A stretch of DNA of 45,792 nt from Nitrospira sp. CG24C (GCA_002869885.2 NEWR02000013.1:12328-58119); one strand, 5' to 3'. Positions 9,236 to 18,117 are shown, counted from the first letter of the stretch. The notes: a model not told the origin generated them from the letters alone. Program-made: numbers and translations.

Positions 9236-11801
9236 GGGTCCCGGCAACCGGGAACGAGACGGTCGGAGCATGGAATCCGTAATCCATCAATCGCTTCGCC
9301 ACATCCATCGCTTCAACTCCGGTCGACTCCTTGAAGGGACGGAGATCGAGTATAAATTCGTGCGCAACGAACCCGGACGTTCCCGTATAGAGAACGGGAT
9401 AGTACTTCTCCAGCCGCTTGGCCATGTAGTTAGCGCTCAAAATCGCCACCTGTGTTGCCTTGGTTAAACCATCGCGTCCCATGAGAGCGATGTAGACCCA
9501 GGAAATCGTGACGATGCTGGGGCTGCCGTACGGCGCAGCCGATACGGCCCCGATGGACTGTTCCCCGCCCAGTTGCATCACGGGATGGCCTGGAAGAAAC
9601 GGCGCCAGATGCCGCGCGGCAACGATCGGTCCCATCCCTGGCCCGCCCCCGCCATGGGGGATGCAGAATGTCTTGTGTAGATTCAGATGGCAGATATCCG
9701 CGCCAATATCGCCGGGCCGACAGAGCCCCACTTGGGCATTCAAGTTGGCGCCGTCCATATAGACTTGCCCGCCGTGCGTATGGACGATCTGACAGATGCG
9801 CCGCACGTCCGCTTCGAAGACGCCGTGGGTCGAGGGGTAGGTCAACATGAGAGCCGAGAGCCGATCGCGATGCTGAGAGGCCTTGGCTTCAAGATCGGCT
9901 AATTCCACATTGCCCAGTCGATCGCAAGCGACCGTCACAACCGTCATGCCCACCATCGATGCACTGGCTGGATTTGTGCCGTGCGCGGATACGGGAATCA
10001 AACAGACATCCCGATGTTCTTGACCCTGGCTCCGGTGGTAGGCCCGGATCACCATCAGTCCCGTATACTCGCCCTGAGAGCCGGCATTCGGTTGCAAGGA
10101 CACGGCGGAGAATCCGGTAATCTCGGCCAGCCAGGCCTCCAGTTGATGGAACAACTCTTGATACCCTTTAGTCTGCTCGATCGGCGCAAAGGGGTGTAGC
10201 CGTGAGAACTCCGGCCAGGTGACCGGCAGCATTTCGGTCGTCGCGTTCAGCTTCATGGTGCAGGATCCCAACGGGATCATTGAATGGACGAGCGACAGAT
10301 CTTTCGCCCCGAGACGGTGGATATACCGCAGCATTTCATGCTCGGTGTGATAGCGATTGAATACCGCGTGGGTCAGGTACTTGCTGGAGCGGGTGAGGTT
10401 CGCCGGGAACCCTAGGGTGATGTTGTGGCTCAAGTCCCGCACGTGAAAAGGCAGCCGATCATGGCCGATAAAGATTTCCATCAGGCGGCGGATTTCGTCT
10501 TCCGTGCTCACCTCATCCAGCGCAATCCCGATGGAGTGGTCCTCATGCAGGCGCAGATTGATGCCGGCTTCGTTGGCCCGGATCAAGATGGACTCGGACT
10601 GCATCTTTGTCAGACGAACTCGAATCGTATCGAAGTACGATTCCGCTACAATATCGAATCCGAGCTGCCGCAATCCCACCACCAGCATCGTAGTCAAGCC
10701 ATGCACGCGCTCGGCAATCCGCCGCAAGCCCTCCGGCCCATGGTAGACCGCATACATGCTTGCCATGATGGCCAAGAGCACCTGCGCCGTACAAATGTTG
10801 CTCGTCGCTTTTTCACGTCTGATGTGTTGTTCGCGGGTTTGCAGGGACAGTCGGTAGGCAGACTTTCCTGTGACATCTTTGGACGCTCCAACGATGCGTC
10901 CAGGCATCTGCCGCTTGAATGATTCAGCGGTTGAAAGAAACGCCGCATGGGGACCGCCAAATCCGAGCGGGACACCGAATCGCTGGCTGGAACCGACGGC
11001 GATATCGGCTCCGAATTCTCCCGGTGGGCGCAACAGGGTCAAGGCCAGCAGATCGGTGGCGACCACCACAAGAACTCCGGCCGCATGGGCCTGCGTCACC
11101 AGTGAACTGTAATCCCCCACATAGCCGTCGGTGGCCGGATACTGGATCAGAATGCCGGCCAGCTGAGGCTGGGAAAAGTCGATGGCTTGCGTCTGTCCTA
11201 CGCGCAGCGTCATGCCGAGCGGTTCTGCACGCGTCTGCATCACGGCAATGGTTTGGGGATGACAGTCCTGCGAGGCGAAGAACTCCGTCCGTTCGTGGCC
11301 GGACGAACGGGAAATGGCGAGACACATGGCCATCGCCTCCGCTGCCGCTGTGGCCTCATCCAGAAGCGAGGCGTTGGCTAAGGGCAAACCGGTGAGGTCG
11401 GTCACCAGCGTTTGGAAATTCAGGAGGGCTTCCAATCGGCCCTGAGAAATTTCGGCCTGGTAGGGAGTGTATTGGGTATACCAGGACGGGTTCTCAAAAA
11501 TATTACGCTGTATCACGCCGGGAGTCACGCAGTCGTGATAGCCCATGCCGATCAATGAACGGTAGATCTTGTTTTCTGCGGCCATGGAGCGGATCTCTTC
11601 CAGCACAGCTTGTTCGCCGCGGTGCAGGGGCAGATCCAGCTCCTTCAGCAAGCGAATATCGGTGGGCACGGTTGCCTTGCTCAGCTCTTCCAGCGATTGC
11701 AAACCGAGCGTGGCCAGCATCTCGTGAGCGTCTGCGTCGCTGGGACCGATATGGCGATGGGTAAATATGTCGGTCGGGCTCAGAAAGTCCGGTGTGGCCA
11801 T
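8943..11801 (-). CDS. gcvP: Glycine dehydrogenase (decarboxylating), P-protein of the glycine cleavage system, C-terminus clipped
   Basis: The PLP-dependent P-protein decarboxylates glycine and passes the aminomethyl group to the lipoylated H-protein. This is the fused, single-chain type. [17 protein letters not shown] opens the N-half, with SYIGMGY-like and [18 protein letters not shown] blocks; the C-half has the PLP lysine Lys710 in [21 protein letters not shown]. The ATG at 11799-11801 is chosen because homology starts there and AAAGGA lies ~13 nt upstream; an in-frame ATG at 11894 would add 31 unrelated residues. The protein ends YGDRNLPG, whereas the family continues with a Cys-containing tail of about 11 residues, lost at the cusA junction. 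No gcvT or gcvH is nearby. Confidence 0.93.
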   Translation of the reverse strand: MATPDFLSPTDIFTHRHIGPSDADAHEMLATLGLQSLEELSKATVPTDIRLLKELDLPLHRGEQAVLEEIRSMAAENKIYRSLIGMGYHDCVTPGVIQRNIFENPSWYTQYTPYQAEISQGRLEALLNFQTLVTDLTGLPLANASLLDEATAAAEAMAMCLAISRSSGHERTEFFASQDCHPQTIAVMQTRAEPLGMTLRVGQTQAIDFSQPQLAGILIQYPATDGYVGDYSSLVTQAHAAGVLVVVATDLLALTLLRPPGEFGADIAVGSSQRFGVPLGFGGPHAAFLSTAESFKRQMPGRIVGASKDVTGKSAYRLSLQTREQHIRREKATSNICTAQVLLAIMASMYAVYHGPEGLRRIAERVHGLTTMLVVGLRQLGFDIVAESYFDTIRVRLTKMQSESILIRANEAGINLRLHEDHSIGIALDEVSTEDEIRRLMEIFIGHDRLPFHVRDLSHNITLGFPANLTRSSKYLTHAVFNRYHTEHEMLRYIHRLGAKDLSLVHSMIPLGSCTMKLNATTEMLPVTWPEFSRLHPFAPIEQTKGYQELFHQLEAWLAEITGFSAVSLQPNAGSQGEYTGLMVIRAYHRSQGQEHRDVCLIPVSAHGTNPASASMVGMTVVTVACDRLGNVELADLEAKASQHRDRLSALMLTYPSTHGVFEADVRRICQIVHTHGGQVYMDGANLNAQVGLCRPGDIGADICHLNLHKTFCIPHGGGGPGMGPIVAARHLAPFLPGHPVMQLGGEQSIGAVSAAPYGSPSIVTISWVYIALMGRDGLTKATQVAILSANYMAKRLEKYYPVLYTGTSGFVAHEFILDLRPFKESTGVEAMDVAKRLMDYGFHAPTVSFPVAGTLMIEPTESETRAELDRFCEALISIHAEIQDIVEGRQPRTNNLLKNAPHTAQVVTADEWNRPYSRERAAFPAPWVRDHKFWPSVSRIDEAYGDRNLPG
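8945..8958. other. Rearrangement or assembly breakpoint joining cusA and gcvP
   Basis: cusA similarity ends at about 8951 and gcvP similarity ends at about 8952 on the opposite strand. The last two GcvP codons and its stop (8943-8951) are simply the antisense of cusA. Both genes lose their C-termini at the same point, which is the signature of a junction between two DNA segments. Confidence 0.8.
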
Positions 11802-11967
11802 GGCGTTCGTCTTGTCCTTTAGATTGTTCCTGTCGGGTTGAGAGGCTTGATATGCCGGCTGACTCATTTGAGGCCAGGAGAATACCATGCTCATTCTCTG
11901 TTTCCAATAGTTGCACGATAGTTTCTGAACTTGCCTTTGAACGGTGAGTCACGTATGAGTGCGATAA

Positions 11968-12094
11968 GCAGGAGGCTGAAAAAGCCCGCCAGCTTCGTTC
12001 TCGCATCGTTCAGACCCTCAACGTACCCCAGAGGGTACGCCTCCGGGCCTTCACTCGCTGCGGCCTTGCTGGACGAACTTTTTGAGCCTCCTGC
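11968..12094. repeat. ~125-bp palindromic intergenic repeat, copy 1 (sdhA leader)
   Basis: The ends are GCAGGAGGCTGAAAAAG and CTTTTTGAGCCTCCTGC, an imperfect inverted repeat. The interior carries CCAGCTTCGTTCTCGC on one side and CTCGCTGCGGCCTTGCTGG on the other, with GTACCC/GGGTAC at the tip. It ends 34 nt before the sdhA start and occupies most of the 327-bp gap between gcvP and sdhA. Confidence 0.85.
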
Positions 12095-12128
12095 TGTGAT
12101 GTTCTCTTCTTGTTCCAGAGATGCAGTC

Positions 12129-13784
12129 ATGAAACTCCACGACATTCTGATCATCGGGGCCGGTCTGGCAGGGATGAGGGCGGCGATTGCGGCACCGCCG
12201 GATCTCGATGTCGCTGTGATATCCAAGGTCCATCCGGTTCGCAGCCATTCTGTAGCTGCCCAAGGGGGCATCAATGCGGCGCTGGGACAGAACGATTCCT
12301 GGGAAGCCCATGCGTACGACACCACCAAAGGCGGACTCTATCTTGGAGATCAGGATGCCATCGAGGCGATGTGCCGCGAAGCCCCTGACGACATTCTCGA
12401 ATTAGAACGGTTTGGCGTCATCTTCAGCCGCGACGAACAGGGGCATATCGCCCAACGTCCGTTCGGTGGAGCTGGGTTCCCCCGTACCTGTTACGCGGCC
12501 GACCGTACCGGCCATGCCATCCTCCATGCCATGTATGAACAGCTGCTCAAGCGGCGCATCGCCGTGTATGAAGAGTGGTATGTCACCACGTTGATCGTGG
12601 AAGACGGAGTCTGCCGTGGTGTTGTCGCGTGGGATCTGATCCATGGAGGACTGCATGCGATCGGGGCGAAAGCTGTCATTCTCGCCACGGGAGGCAGTGG
12701 GCGCGTCTTCCTGACGAGCACCAATGCCGTGATCAATACCGGTGACGGCATGGCGCTCGCGTATCGTGCCGGGGCTCCATTGGCGGACATGGAATTTGTC
12801 CAGTTTCATCCCACGACACTCAAGGGCACTGGCATCCTCATCACCGAAGGGGCTCGCGGAGAAGGAGCCTATCTCCTGAATACGTTGGGCGAACGGTTTA
12901 TGAAGACCTATGCCCCGCAGCAGATGGAGTTGGCCACTCGTTCCACTGTCTCCTTGGCCATCGGACAAGAAATCATCGAAGGCCGCGGGGTCGAGGGGTG
13001 CGTGTTGCTGGACTTGAGGCACCTTGGACGCCAGCGCATTCTCGAACGGCTCCCTCAGATCAGAGAACTCGCTATTGAGTTTGCCGGCCTCGATCCCATC
13101 GAAACCCCCATTCCTGTTCGCCCCGGCGCGCACTATCAGATGGGTGGGGTCCGGACCAATCAATGGACGGAAACAGGTATCGCCGGTCTCTACGCGGCCG
13201 GCGAATGCGCCTGCGTCAGCGTGCATGGTGCCAATCGGCTCGGAGGCAATTCACTTCTCGAAACGATTGTGTTCGGTCGGCGCGCCGGAATTCGAGCTGG
13301 AGAATATGTTCGGACTGTCTCGCTACGGGCGCTCACAGCAGACCAACTCGTAATCGAACAGACGCGCGTCCAGCGTCTACTGGCACAGAAGGGGTCGGTC
13401 CGAGCCTGGCAGATTCGAGAAGAGCTCGGCCAGTTGATGAGCCTCAATCTTGGCCTTGTTCGGACGCACGAATCCATGTCCACTGCGCTCTCGGCCCTCA
13501 CAGCACTGACCCATCGCGCCGCCTCCGTCATGGTGCAGGACAAGGGGCGGGTGTTCAATACGGATCTCGTGCAAACCTTCGAACTCCAGTCCCTTCTCGA
13601 TATCGCAGAGACCATCGTTGCAAGTGCGCTCGCCAGGCAGGAAAGCCGTGGAGCCCATTACCGGTCGGACTTTCCCAAACGGGACGATGCCCAGTGGCTC
13701 AAACACACGATAGCCCGGCGAACCCCTCAGGGACCGGCCCTGACCTACGAACCGGTCGCGGTCACGCGCTTCACGCCGGCATAA
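12129..13784 (+). CDS. sdhA: Succinate dehydrogenase/fumarate reductase flavoprotein subunit
   Basis: This subunit oxidises succinate (or reduces fumarate) using covalently bound FAD and passes electrons to an iron-sulfur subunit. The dinucleotide fold IIGAGLAG lies at 8-15, and His40 in [11 protein letters not shown] is the usual FAD attachment residue. [46 protein letters not shown] and [11 protein letters not shown] give the substrate-site His/Arg residues. At 551 residues it is slightly short but complete. The ATG at 12129 is chosen because the longer frame (from 11931) only reads through the palindromic repeat. No sdhB/sdhC is adjacent, so the partner subunits must be elsewhere. In an organism with a reductive TCA cycle it could work in the fumarate-reducing direction (inference). 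NadB is excluded by the motif wording. Confidence 0.9.
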   Translation: MKLHDILIIGAGLAGMRAAIAAPPDLDVAVISKVHPVRSHSVAAQGGINAALGQNDSWEAHAYDTTKGGLYLGDQDAIEAMCREAPDDILELERFGVIFSRDEQGHIAQRPFGGAGFPRTCYAADRTGHAILHAMYEQLLKRRIAVYEEWYVTTLIVEDGVCRGVVAWDLIHGGLHAIGAKAVILATGGSGRVFLTSTNAVINTGDGMALAYRAGAPLADMEFVQFHPTTLKGTGILITEGARGEGAYLLNTLGERFMKTYAPQQMELATRSTVSLAIGQEIIEGRGVEGCVLLDLRHLGRQRILERLPQIRELAIEFAGLDPIETPIPVRPGAHYQMGGVRTNQWTETGIAGLYAAGECACVSVHGANRLGGNSLLETIVFGRRAGIRAGEYVRTVSLRALTADQLVIEQTRVQRLLAQKGSVRAWQIREELGQLMSLNLGLVRTHESMSTALSALTALTHRAASVMVQDKGRVFNTDLVQTFELQSLLDIAETIVASALARQESRGAHYRSDFPKRDDAQWLKHTIARRTPQGPALTYEPVAVTRFTPA

Positions 13785-13859
13785 AAACTGGTCTATCTGG
13801 TTTGTCTTGTACTTTGGTTGAAAGAAATGGGTCTTCTCCAAAGTGAGTGGGTACAATTC

Positions 13860-13886
13860 GTCATTCCCGCGAAAGCGGGAATCCAG
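13860..13886. repeat. ATTCCCGC...GCGGGAAT palindrome, left copy
   Basis: This 27-bp sequence contains the palindrome ATTCCCGCGAAAGCGGGAAT. It is the exact reverse complement of 14220-14246. This palindrome type is widespread in bacterial genomes and often sits beside small GIY-YIG genes. Confidence 0.9.
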
Positions 13887-13919
13887 TATCCCCCCTTGAA
13901 CCCTTCGGGAATACACGGC

Positions 13920-14210
13920 TCAAAGAATTCCCTCCCACAAATCTCTCCAGTCCGGATTCTGCTTCTCGATCAGTTCCAGCTTCCAGCCCCTGTTCCATTT
14001 CTTCATCTGTTTTTCTCTGCGAATGGCTGACTCCATATCCTCATGCAATTCGTAATACACCAGGCGATGCACCCTGTATCTCTTCGTGAAACCCTCCACC
14101 GAATCGTTGTTGTGTTCCCAGGTACGCTTGATGAGGTCGCTCGTCACTCCGATGTAACGGGTGCCATTTCGCTTGCTGGCAAGGATATAGACCGCTGGCT
14201 GTTTAGACAT
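13920..14210 (-). CDS. Single-domain GIY-YIG endonuclease (UPF0213-like)
   Basis: The 96-residue protein is just the GIY-YIG nuclease fold: VYILASKRNGTRYIGVTSDL (Tyr8, Tyr19), the catalytic Arg29 and His33 in IKRTWEHN, and the metal-binding Glu67 in RREKQMKKWNR. Proteins of this size nick or cleave DNA in vitro in related systems, but their cellular role is not settled. The gene is flanked by exact inverted palindromes and lies inside a 9-nt-unit repeat, pointing to a mobile or repeat-associated cassette. The ATG at 14208-14210 has GGAGG directly adjacent with zero spacing, which is unusual and suggests weak translation. Confidence 0.85.
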   Translation of the reverse strand: MSKQPAVYILASKRNGTRYIGVTSDLIKRTWEHNNDSVEGFTKRYRVHRLVYYELHEDMESAIRREKQMKKWNRGWKLELIEKQNPDWRDLWEGIL

Positions 14211-14219
14211 CCTCCATCA

Positions 14220-14246
14220 CTGGATTCCCGCTTTCGCGGGAATGAC
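14220..14246. repeat. ATTCCCGC...GCGGGAAT palindrome, right copy
   Basis: Exact inverted copy of 13860-13886. It starts 10 nt upstream of the GIY-YIG start codon (read on the minus strand), so it lies in that gene's leader. Confidence 0.9.
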
Positions 14247-14399
14247 AAATGAGCGCCACCCAGAAACCCTTGCCCGGCGCGGACTCTAAACGCTTTTTAG
14301 CCATTTCTTGCCCACTCGATTGGGAGAAGACCCAAAGAAACTAACCAGATGAACCAAATCAACCAGACAAACCAAACAGACCAATTGTAGGCGCAGGTT

Positions 14400-14408
14400 T
14401 GGTATAAT
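14400..14408 (+). promoter_or_regulatory. Extended -10 promoter candidate for the two-component operon
   Basis: TGGTATAAT is a perfect extended -10 element (TGnTATAAT). No good -35 is visible at the right distance. Transcription would start near 14415 and run through the palindromic repeat into the response-regulator gene. Confidence 0.45.
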
Positions 14409-14456
14409 CCTCCATCGCCAACTTTTCAATCCGAGTGATAGGCTGCGATGATTACC

Positions 14457-14583
14457 CTGCAGGCTGATCAAAAAGCCCTCCAGCGAGGCCGCAGGGAGCG
14501 AAGACCCCGGAGCGTACGCGGCTGGGTACGTGAGGAGTCTGAGCGACTGAGAACGAAGCTGGGGGGCTTTTTCAGCAGACTGC
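14457..14583. repeat. ~125-bp palindromic intergenic repeat, copy 2 (abuts the response-regulator start)
   Basis: Ends CTGCAGGCTGATCAAAAAG and CTTTTTCAGCAGACTGC, with the CCAGCGAGGCCGCAG and GAACGAAGCTGG core segments of the family in the opposite orientation to copy 1. It ends one nucleotide before the ATG of the response regulator. Confidence 0.85.
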
Positions 14584-14584
14584 C

Positions 14585-15256
14585 ATGCGTATTCTAGTCA
14601 TTGAAGACGAAACCAAGGTCGGCTGTTTCATCAGGCGCGCGCTTGAAGAGGAGAGCTACGCCGTCGATCTCTGTGAAGACGGTGCGAAGGGCCTTGAGAT
14701 GGCGCTCCACACCAACTACGATTTACTGATCGTCGACTTGATGCTGCCGTCATTGTCCGGGTTGGACATTCTCAAGGGTGTCCGCCAGGCCAAGATACAA
14801 ACCCCTATTCTTATTCTGACCGCCCAATCGCAGGTCGATCAGCGGGTCAAGGGCCTTGACGCAGGAGCGGACGATTACCTCACCAAGCCCTTCGCCATCG
14901 ACGAGCTGCTTGCCCGCATTCGCGCCCTGCTTCGCCGCGGTTCCACCGAAAGCCCCGGCGTGCTCCAGATCGACGATCTGGCCTTGAACCCGGCCACGCG
15001 CGAAGTGACCAGAGGCAGTCAGCGGATAGACCTCACTTTGAAGGAATATGCCCTGCTCGAATATCTGATGCGCCATACGGGCCGTGTGTTGACCCGTCCT
15101 ATGATTTCAGAACATGTGTGGAACCAGGATTTTGACACGTTCACCAATGTCATCGATGTCTACGTGAATTATCTCCGCAACAAAATCGACCGGGGCCACT
15201 CGAAGAAACTGATTCACACGATTCGCGGAAGCGGATATATGCTGAAGGTCGACTGA
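14585..15256 (+). CDS. OmpR-family response regulator, heavy-metal type
   Basis: The receiver domain (1-115) has the acidic pocket Glu8/Asp9, phospho-acceptor Asp51 (LLIVDLMLP), Thr79 and Lys101 (LTKPF). The winged-helix DNA-binding domain (about 127-223) ends with the typical NVIDVYVNYLRNKID and IRGSGYMLKV. The wording is closest to CusR/CopR-like regulators, so control of the cus genes 5 kb upstream is plausible but inferred. The gene overlaps its sensor kinase by one base (TGATG). There is no Shine-Dalgarno sequence, because the palindromic repeat ends directly before the ATG. Confidence 0.92.
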   Translation: MRILVIEDETKVGCFIRRALEEESYAVDLCEDGAKGLEMALHTNYDLLIVDLMLPSLSGLDILKGVRQAKIQTPILILTAQSQVDQRVKGLDAGADDYLTKPFAIDELLARIRALLRRGSTESPGVLQIDDLALNPATREVTRGSQRIDLTLKEYALLEYLMRHTGRVLTRPMISEHVWNQDFDTFTNVIDVYVNYLRNKIDRGHSKKLIHTIRGSGYMLKVD

Positions 15257-16710
15257 TGCCGCTTCGTGTCAGGCTCACTCTCTGGTACGGCACCGCTCTC
15301 GCACTCATCCTCATTATCTTTTCAACTATCCTGTATCTGGTGACGGCTCGAAGCCTTCGCGACGCGGTCGATGAATCGCTGGAAGAAACCGCGGCGGCGG
15401 CCGTTCGGTCGCTGGAAGAACGCGGGTTCCTCCCTCTGATCGACGAAGACGAGCTCATGTCGCAGTTCCCCGAGCTGGCGCGCATCGATAAGTTCTTCCA
15501 GATCTTCAGCCCCTCCGGCACCATCACCATTCGTTCGCCGAACGTGAAACAACAGGAGATGCCCCTGAGCCGCCAGGCCCTGGAAGTCGCCTACTCAGGC
15601 CGCTCACTCCTCGAATTTGCCAAATATCCCAAGGAGCCGGCGTTACGCCTCATTTCGGTTCCCATTATCTATCGGGGCAACCTGCTCTATATCATCCAGG
15701 TCGGCACCTCGATGGACTCCGTCGAAGAGACCCTGAACCGTCTCCTGTTAGTACTGTTGGTCAGTATGCCCATCGCGCTGGCCGTGTCGCTTGCCGGAGG
15801 CTGGTTCATGGCCGGCCGAGCCCTTCGCCCGGTCGATACGATCACGCTGGCTGCCCAACGTATAGCCGGAGGCGATCTCACCCAGCGACTGACGGTTCCG
15901 GCCTCGGCCGACGAAATCGGCCGTCTGACCAATACGTTTAATGCCATGATCGACCGGCTCGAAACCTCCTTTCGGCAGATCCGTCAGTTCAGCAGCGATG
16001 CCTCGCACGAACTGCGCACACCGTTGACGGTCATGAAAGGGGAAACCGAACTCGCGCTCCGGCGCCCTCGCGAAACCGACGACTACAAAGTCGTCCTTGA
16101 GAGCAATCTGGAAGAAATCGACCGGATGACGCGCATAGTGGATGAGTTGCTCTTTCTCTCCCGAGCCGACATGGGCGAGGTGAAAATGGAGCGTCTGCCG
16201 GTCCCGCTGGACACGCTCATCGAGGATCTCCACCGGCAAGCCTCACTGTTGGGGCAGGAACGGAACATCCAGGTTGTGCTACGAGCCACCACGCCGGCAG
16301 TGGTCTTGGGAGATGAACTGCGTTTGCGTGAACTGTTCTTGAACCTTCTCGATAACGCGGTTAAATATTCCCGTCCTAGCGGGGCAGTCGATATCGCCCT
16401 GATGATCGACCAGACTCACGCAAGGGTGTCCGTAACTGATCACGGTATTGGGATCGCGCAAGAGGATCAGACTCGGATCTTCGACCGGTTCTACCGCACC
16501 GATGAGGCGCGGGCTCATACCAAGAAAGGCACGGGCCTTGGGTTGGCCATATGCGCCTGGATTGCCGAATCCCATCGCGGGCGTATCGAGGTCCAGAGCA
16601 AGGTTGGGGAAGGCTCAACCTTTACGGTGATGCTGCCGCTGGCTCCCGCTCCCGCAGCGGCTAAACGACCGCCCATTTCCTCTTCGCCGTCTTCTCATCG
16701 GGAGCGTTAA
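15256..16710 (+). CDS. Heavy-metal-type sensor histidine kinase
   Basis: A membrane kinase that partners the preceding regulator. TM1 (about 9-32) and TM2 (about 162-187) enclose a ~130-residue periplasmic sensor loop; HAMP follows (about 188-240). The HisKA box has His251 in SSDASHELRTPLT; the ATPase domain has the N box (LLDNAVK, Asn367), G1 (DHGIGI), F box (FDRFYR) and G2 (GTGLGLAI). The 484 residues fit the CusS/heavy-metal kinase group. The loop has no obvious Met or His cluster, so the ligand cannot be read off. Translation is coupled to the regulator through TGATG. Confidence 0.92.
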   Translation: MPLRVRLTLWYGTALALILIIFSTILYLVTARSLRDAVDESLEETAAAAVRSLEERGFLPLIDEDELMSQFPELARIDKFFQIFSPSGTITIRSPNVKQQEMPLSRQALEVAYSGRSLLEFAKYPKEPALRLISVPIIYRGNLLYIIQVGTSMDSVEETLNRLLLVLLVSMPIALAVSLAGGWFMAGRALRPVDTITLAAQRIAGGDLTQRLTVPASADEIGRLTNTFNAMIDRLETSFRQIRQFSSDASHELRTPLTVMKGETELALRRPRETDDYKVVLESNLEEIDRMTRIVDELLFLSRADMGEVKMERLPVPLDTLIEDLHRQASLLGQERNIQVVLRATTPAVVLGDELRLRELFLNLLDNAVKYSRPSGAVDIALMIDQTHARVSVTDHGIGIAQEDQTRIFDRFYRTDEARAHTKKGTGLGLAICAWIAESHRGRIEVQSKVGEGSTFTVMLPLAPAPAAAKRPPISSSPSSHRER

Positions 16711-16725
16711 TGGGTTGACCCTTCC

Positions 16726-17082
16726 TTAATGCTGCTCGACGCGAGGGAATCTCTTGCTGCCTGGGTAGTGCTTTTTCCCCCATACGATGATCGCTTCCAA
16801 TACCGGCTTTAGGCCCTCGCCCTTTTCTGTGAGAAGGTATTCATAGCGAACGGGGTTCCGTTGGTATGCATGCCTGGTCACAAGGCCGCCCGTCTCCAGT
16901 TTCTTGAGTCTATCCGCAAGGATGTTTGAAGCGATTTTTTCCGGAGAGGACGTGAACTCCTGATATCGTCTCTTGCCCAAGACCAGATCGCGGATCACCA
17001 ACAGCGTCCATTTATCTCCGAGAGTATCCAATACATTCGTGATCGGACAAGATGATCGCTTAAATTTCATAGTGCTACCCAT
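16726..17082 (-). CDS. HxlR-family winged-helix transcriptional regulator
   Basis: A 118-residue HxlR-type regulator, with the family signature Cys in SSCPITNVLDTLGDKWTLLV and the recognition region SPEKIASNILADRLKKLE. Many members are repressors that sense electrophiles through the conserved Cys and control an adjacent divergent gene. Here the divergent neighbour is a tautomerase, with two matching dyads in between. ATG 17080-17082 is annotated; an in-frame ATG 12 nt downstream gives MKFKRSSCP and is an equal alternative. It converges with the sensor kinase (15-nt gap). Confidence 0.9.
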   Translation of the reverse strand: MGSTMKFKRSSCPITNVLDTLGDKWTLLVIRDLVLGKRRYQEFTSSPEKIASNILADRLKKLETGGLVTRHAYQRNPVRYEYLLTEKGEGLKPVLEAIIVWGKKHYPGSKRFPRVEQH

Positions 17083-17160
17083 TGTTCACGGTCGTCCAAC
17101 ATTACCCATCATCTTACCCATTTAGAACTACCGAGTTACAGTAAATAATGCAGTTCAGAT

Positions 17161-17209
17161 ACTTGCATTTTGCAAGACGATAGACTACCATAACTTGCGA
17201 AACGCAAGT
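17161..17209. promoter_or_regulatory. Two operator-like dyads with the same half-site, likely HxlR binding sites
   Basis: ACTTGC-N5-GCAAGA (17161-17177) and ACTTGC-N5-GCAAGT (17193-17209) share half-sites and spacing, and their centres are 32 bp apart, i.e. three helical turns on one face of the DNA. They lie between the divergent HxlR and tautomerase genes. The rest of the 435-bp gap shows a TTACAGTAA dyad, a micro-ORF and nothing else I can name. Confidence 0.55.
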
Positions 17210-17397
17210 GACTGAGTTGCGCATTCAAGCCAGGAAGGATTTGTAATCTGTTGAAGCTCTATCAATGTGAATGCGCCTGTGGCACTCCCTGCTTAAGTCA
17301 TTTTGTTGCAAGGTTGTTCAAGCCGCCTTGCGCTTTGCCTGGCAAGCGACATGACTCAAGATAATTCGGCGTTCTGATAAGAAAGGAGGACTGACTG

Positions 17398-17409
17398 ATG
17401 GATCATTAG
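17398..17409 (+). other. Three-codon leader ORF with a strong ribosome-binding site
   Basis: ATG GAT CAT TAG is preceded by AAAGGAGG with 8-nt spacing, a better site than most real genes here. It lies 108 nt before the tautomerase start. It may be a regulatory micro-ORF or the remnant of a decayed gene start. Confidence 0.3.
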
Positions 17410-17517
17410 CCCCAAAAGAGTCGACATGGTCTATTCGGAAATAGACAAGACTATGGGTCTTAATGTTCAAGACAAGTTCAACATTGCAAATGCCCAACCC
17501 ATAAGGAGGAACATGAA

Positions 17518-17997
17518 ATGCCGTTATGGAAAGTTTATCATCCTGTCGGAGCGTTCACTGCCGAAGACAAAAAGAATCTGACCAAGCAGGTTACGGAGGT
17601 GTATGCGAGCATCCCGATCCCTAAGTTCTATGTGGTGTTCATTTTTGAGGAAGTAGCCAAGGACTCCTGCTTTGTCGGTGGCGAACCTCATAATAAATTT
17701 GTCCGGTTCAAAATCGACCAAATTGCCAGGACGCTACCTGGTCCCGTCATCAGAGAATGGTGGGTCAGGACACTCGATGCGGTCATCGCCCCCTACGTCA
17801 AGGACAGGGGGTATGATTGGGAGATTTCCATTGATGAGACACCTTTCGATCTGTGGTCTCTTAAAGGAGAACTTGCGCCGCCTTTTGAATCTGTGGCTGA
17901 GAAGCGGTGGGTCAAGGAAAATAAGGCGAGTCCCTACACTGTAGCGGAAAAGATTCCTGTCAATCTCATCCTCACTCCAGGACTAGCGGACCGTTAG
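17518..17997 (+). CDS. Tautomerase-superfamily protein (Tautomerase_3 / cis-CaaD-like)
   Basis: The sequence MPLWKVYHPVGAF followed by TAEDKKNLTKQVTEVY is the signature of the large (about 150-residue) tautomerase_3 group, in which Pro2 becomes the catalytic N-terminal proline after Met removal. The natural substrates of most members are unknown; some hydrolyse or dehalogenate small unsaturated acids. The protein is 159 residues long. GGAGG lies 8 nt before the ATG; an out-of-frame ATG sits 5 nt earlier. Control by the divergent HxlR regulator is inferred from the dyads between them. Confidence 0.85.
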   Translation: MPLWKVYHPVGAFTAEDKKNLTKQVTEVYASIPIPKFYVVFIFEEVAKDSCFVGGEPHNKFVRFKIDQIARTLPGPVIREWWVRTLDAVIAPYVKDRGYDWEISIDETPFDLWSLKGELAPPFESVAEKRWVKENKASPYTVAEKIPVNLILTPGLADR

Positions 17998-18072
17998 GTT
18001 TCGGCATCACTGGTCATGAGCGTTTGGGAGTGGGACGTTCCGATGTAGTCATCGCCAGAATTCGAAGTCCTA

Positions 18073-18117
18073 CCCAAGAGAGATGACGGCCAATGTGGCA
18101 ACGTCATCTCTCTTGGG
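18073..18117. terminator. Long perfect hairpin downstream of the tautomerase gene
   Basis: A 16-bp perfect stem (18073-18088 with 18102-18117; arms CCCAAGAGAGATGACG and complement) extends by GCCA/TGGC inside the loop. No T-tract follows on either strand, so it may be an RNA-stabilising or Rho-linked 3' end rather than an intrinsic terminator. The remaining DNA to 18320 shows no gene. Confidence 0.5.

Larger units (their letters stand above)
13789..14386. mobile_element. Composite element: 9-nt-unit hairpin (copy B) split by a GIY-YIG gene cassette
   Basis: The left edge (13789-13823) carries TCTGGTTTG-type 9-nt units and the right edge (14335-14386) the complementary ACCAGA/ACCAAAC units. 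Inverted similarity continues inward: GGGTCTTCTCC near 13830 matches GGAGAAGACCC near 14324, and GAGTGGG matches CCCACTC. In between lie two exact 27-bp inverted copies of an ATTCCCGC palindrome and a GIY-YIG gene. No transposase is present; the mobility is inferred from structure only. Confidence 0.5.

Noticed and set aside
11931-12128. N-terminal extension of SdhA
   Set aside because: It reads through the palindromic repeat; family homology starts at the ATG at 12129.
12402-13226. Long minus-strand ORF inside sdhA
   Set aside because: Antisense of a well-supported gene, with no recognisable domain.
14448-14585. ORF starting ATGATTACCCTGCAGG before the response regulator
   Set aside because: It consists of repeat sequence and has no ribosome-binding site.
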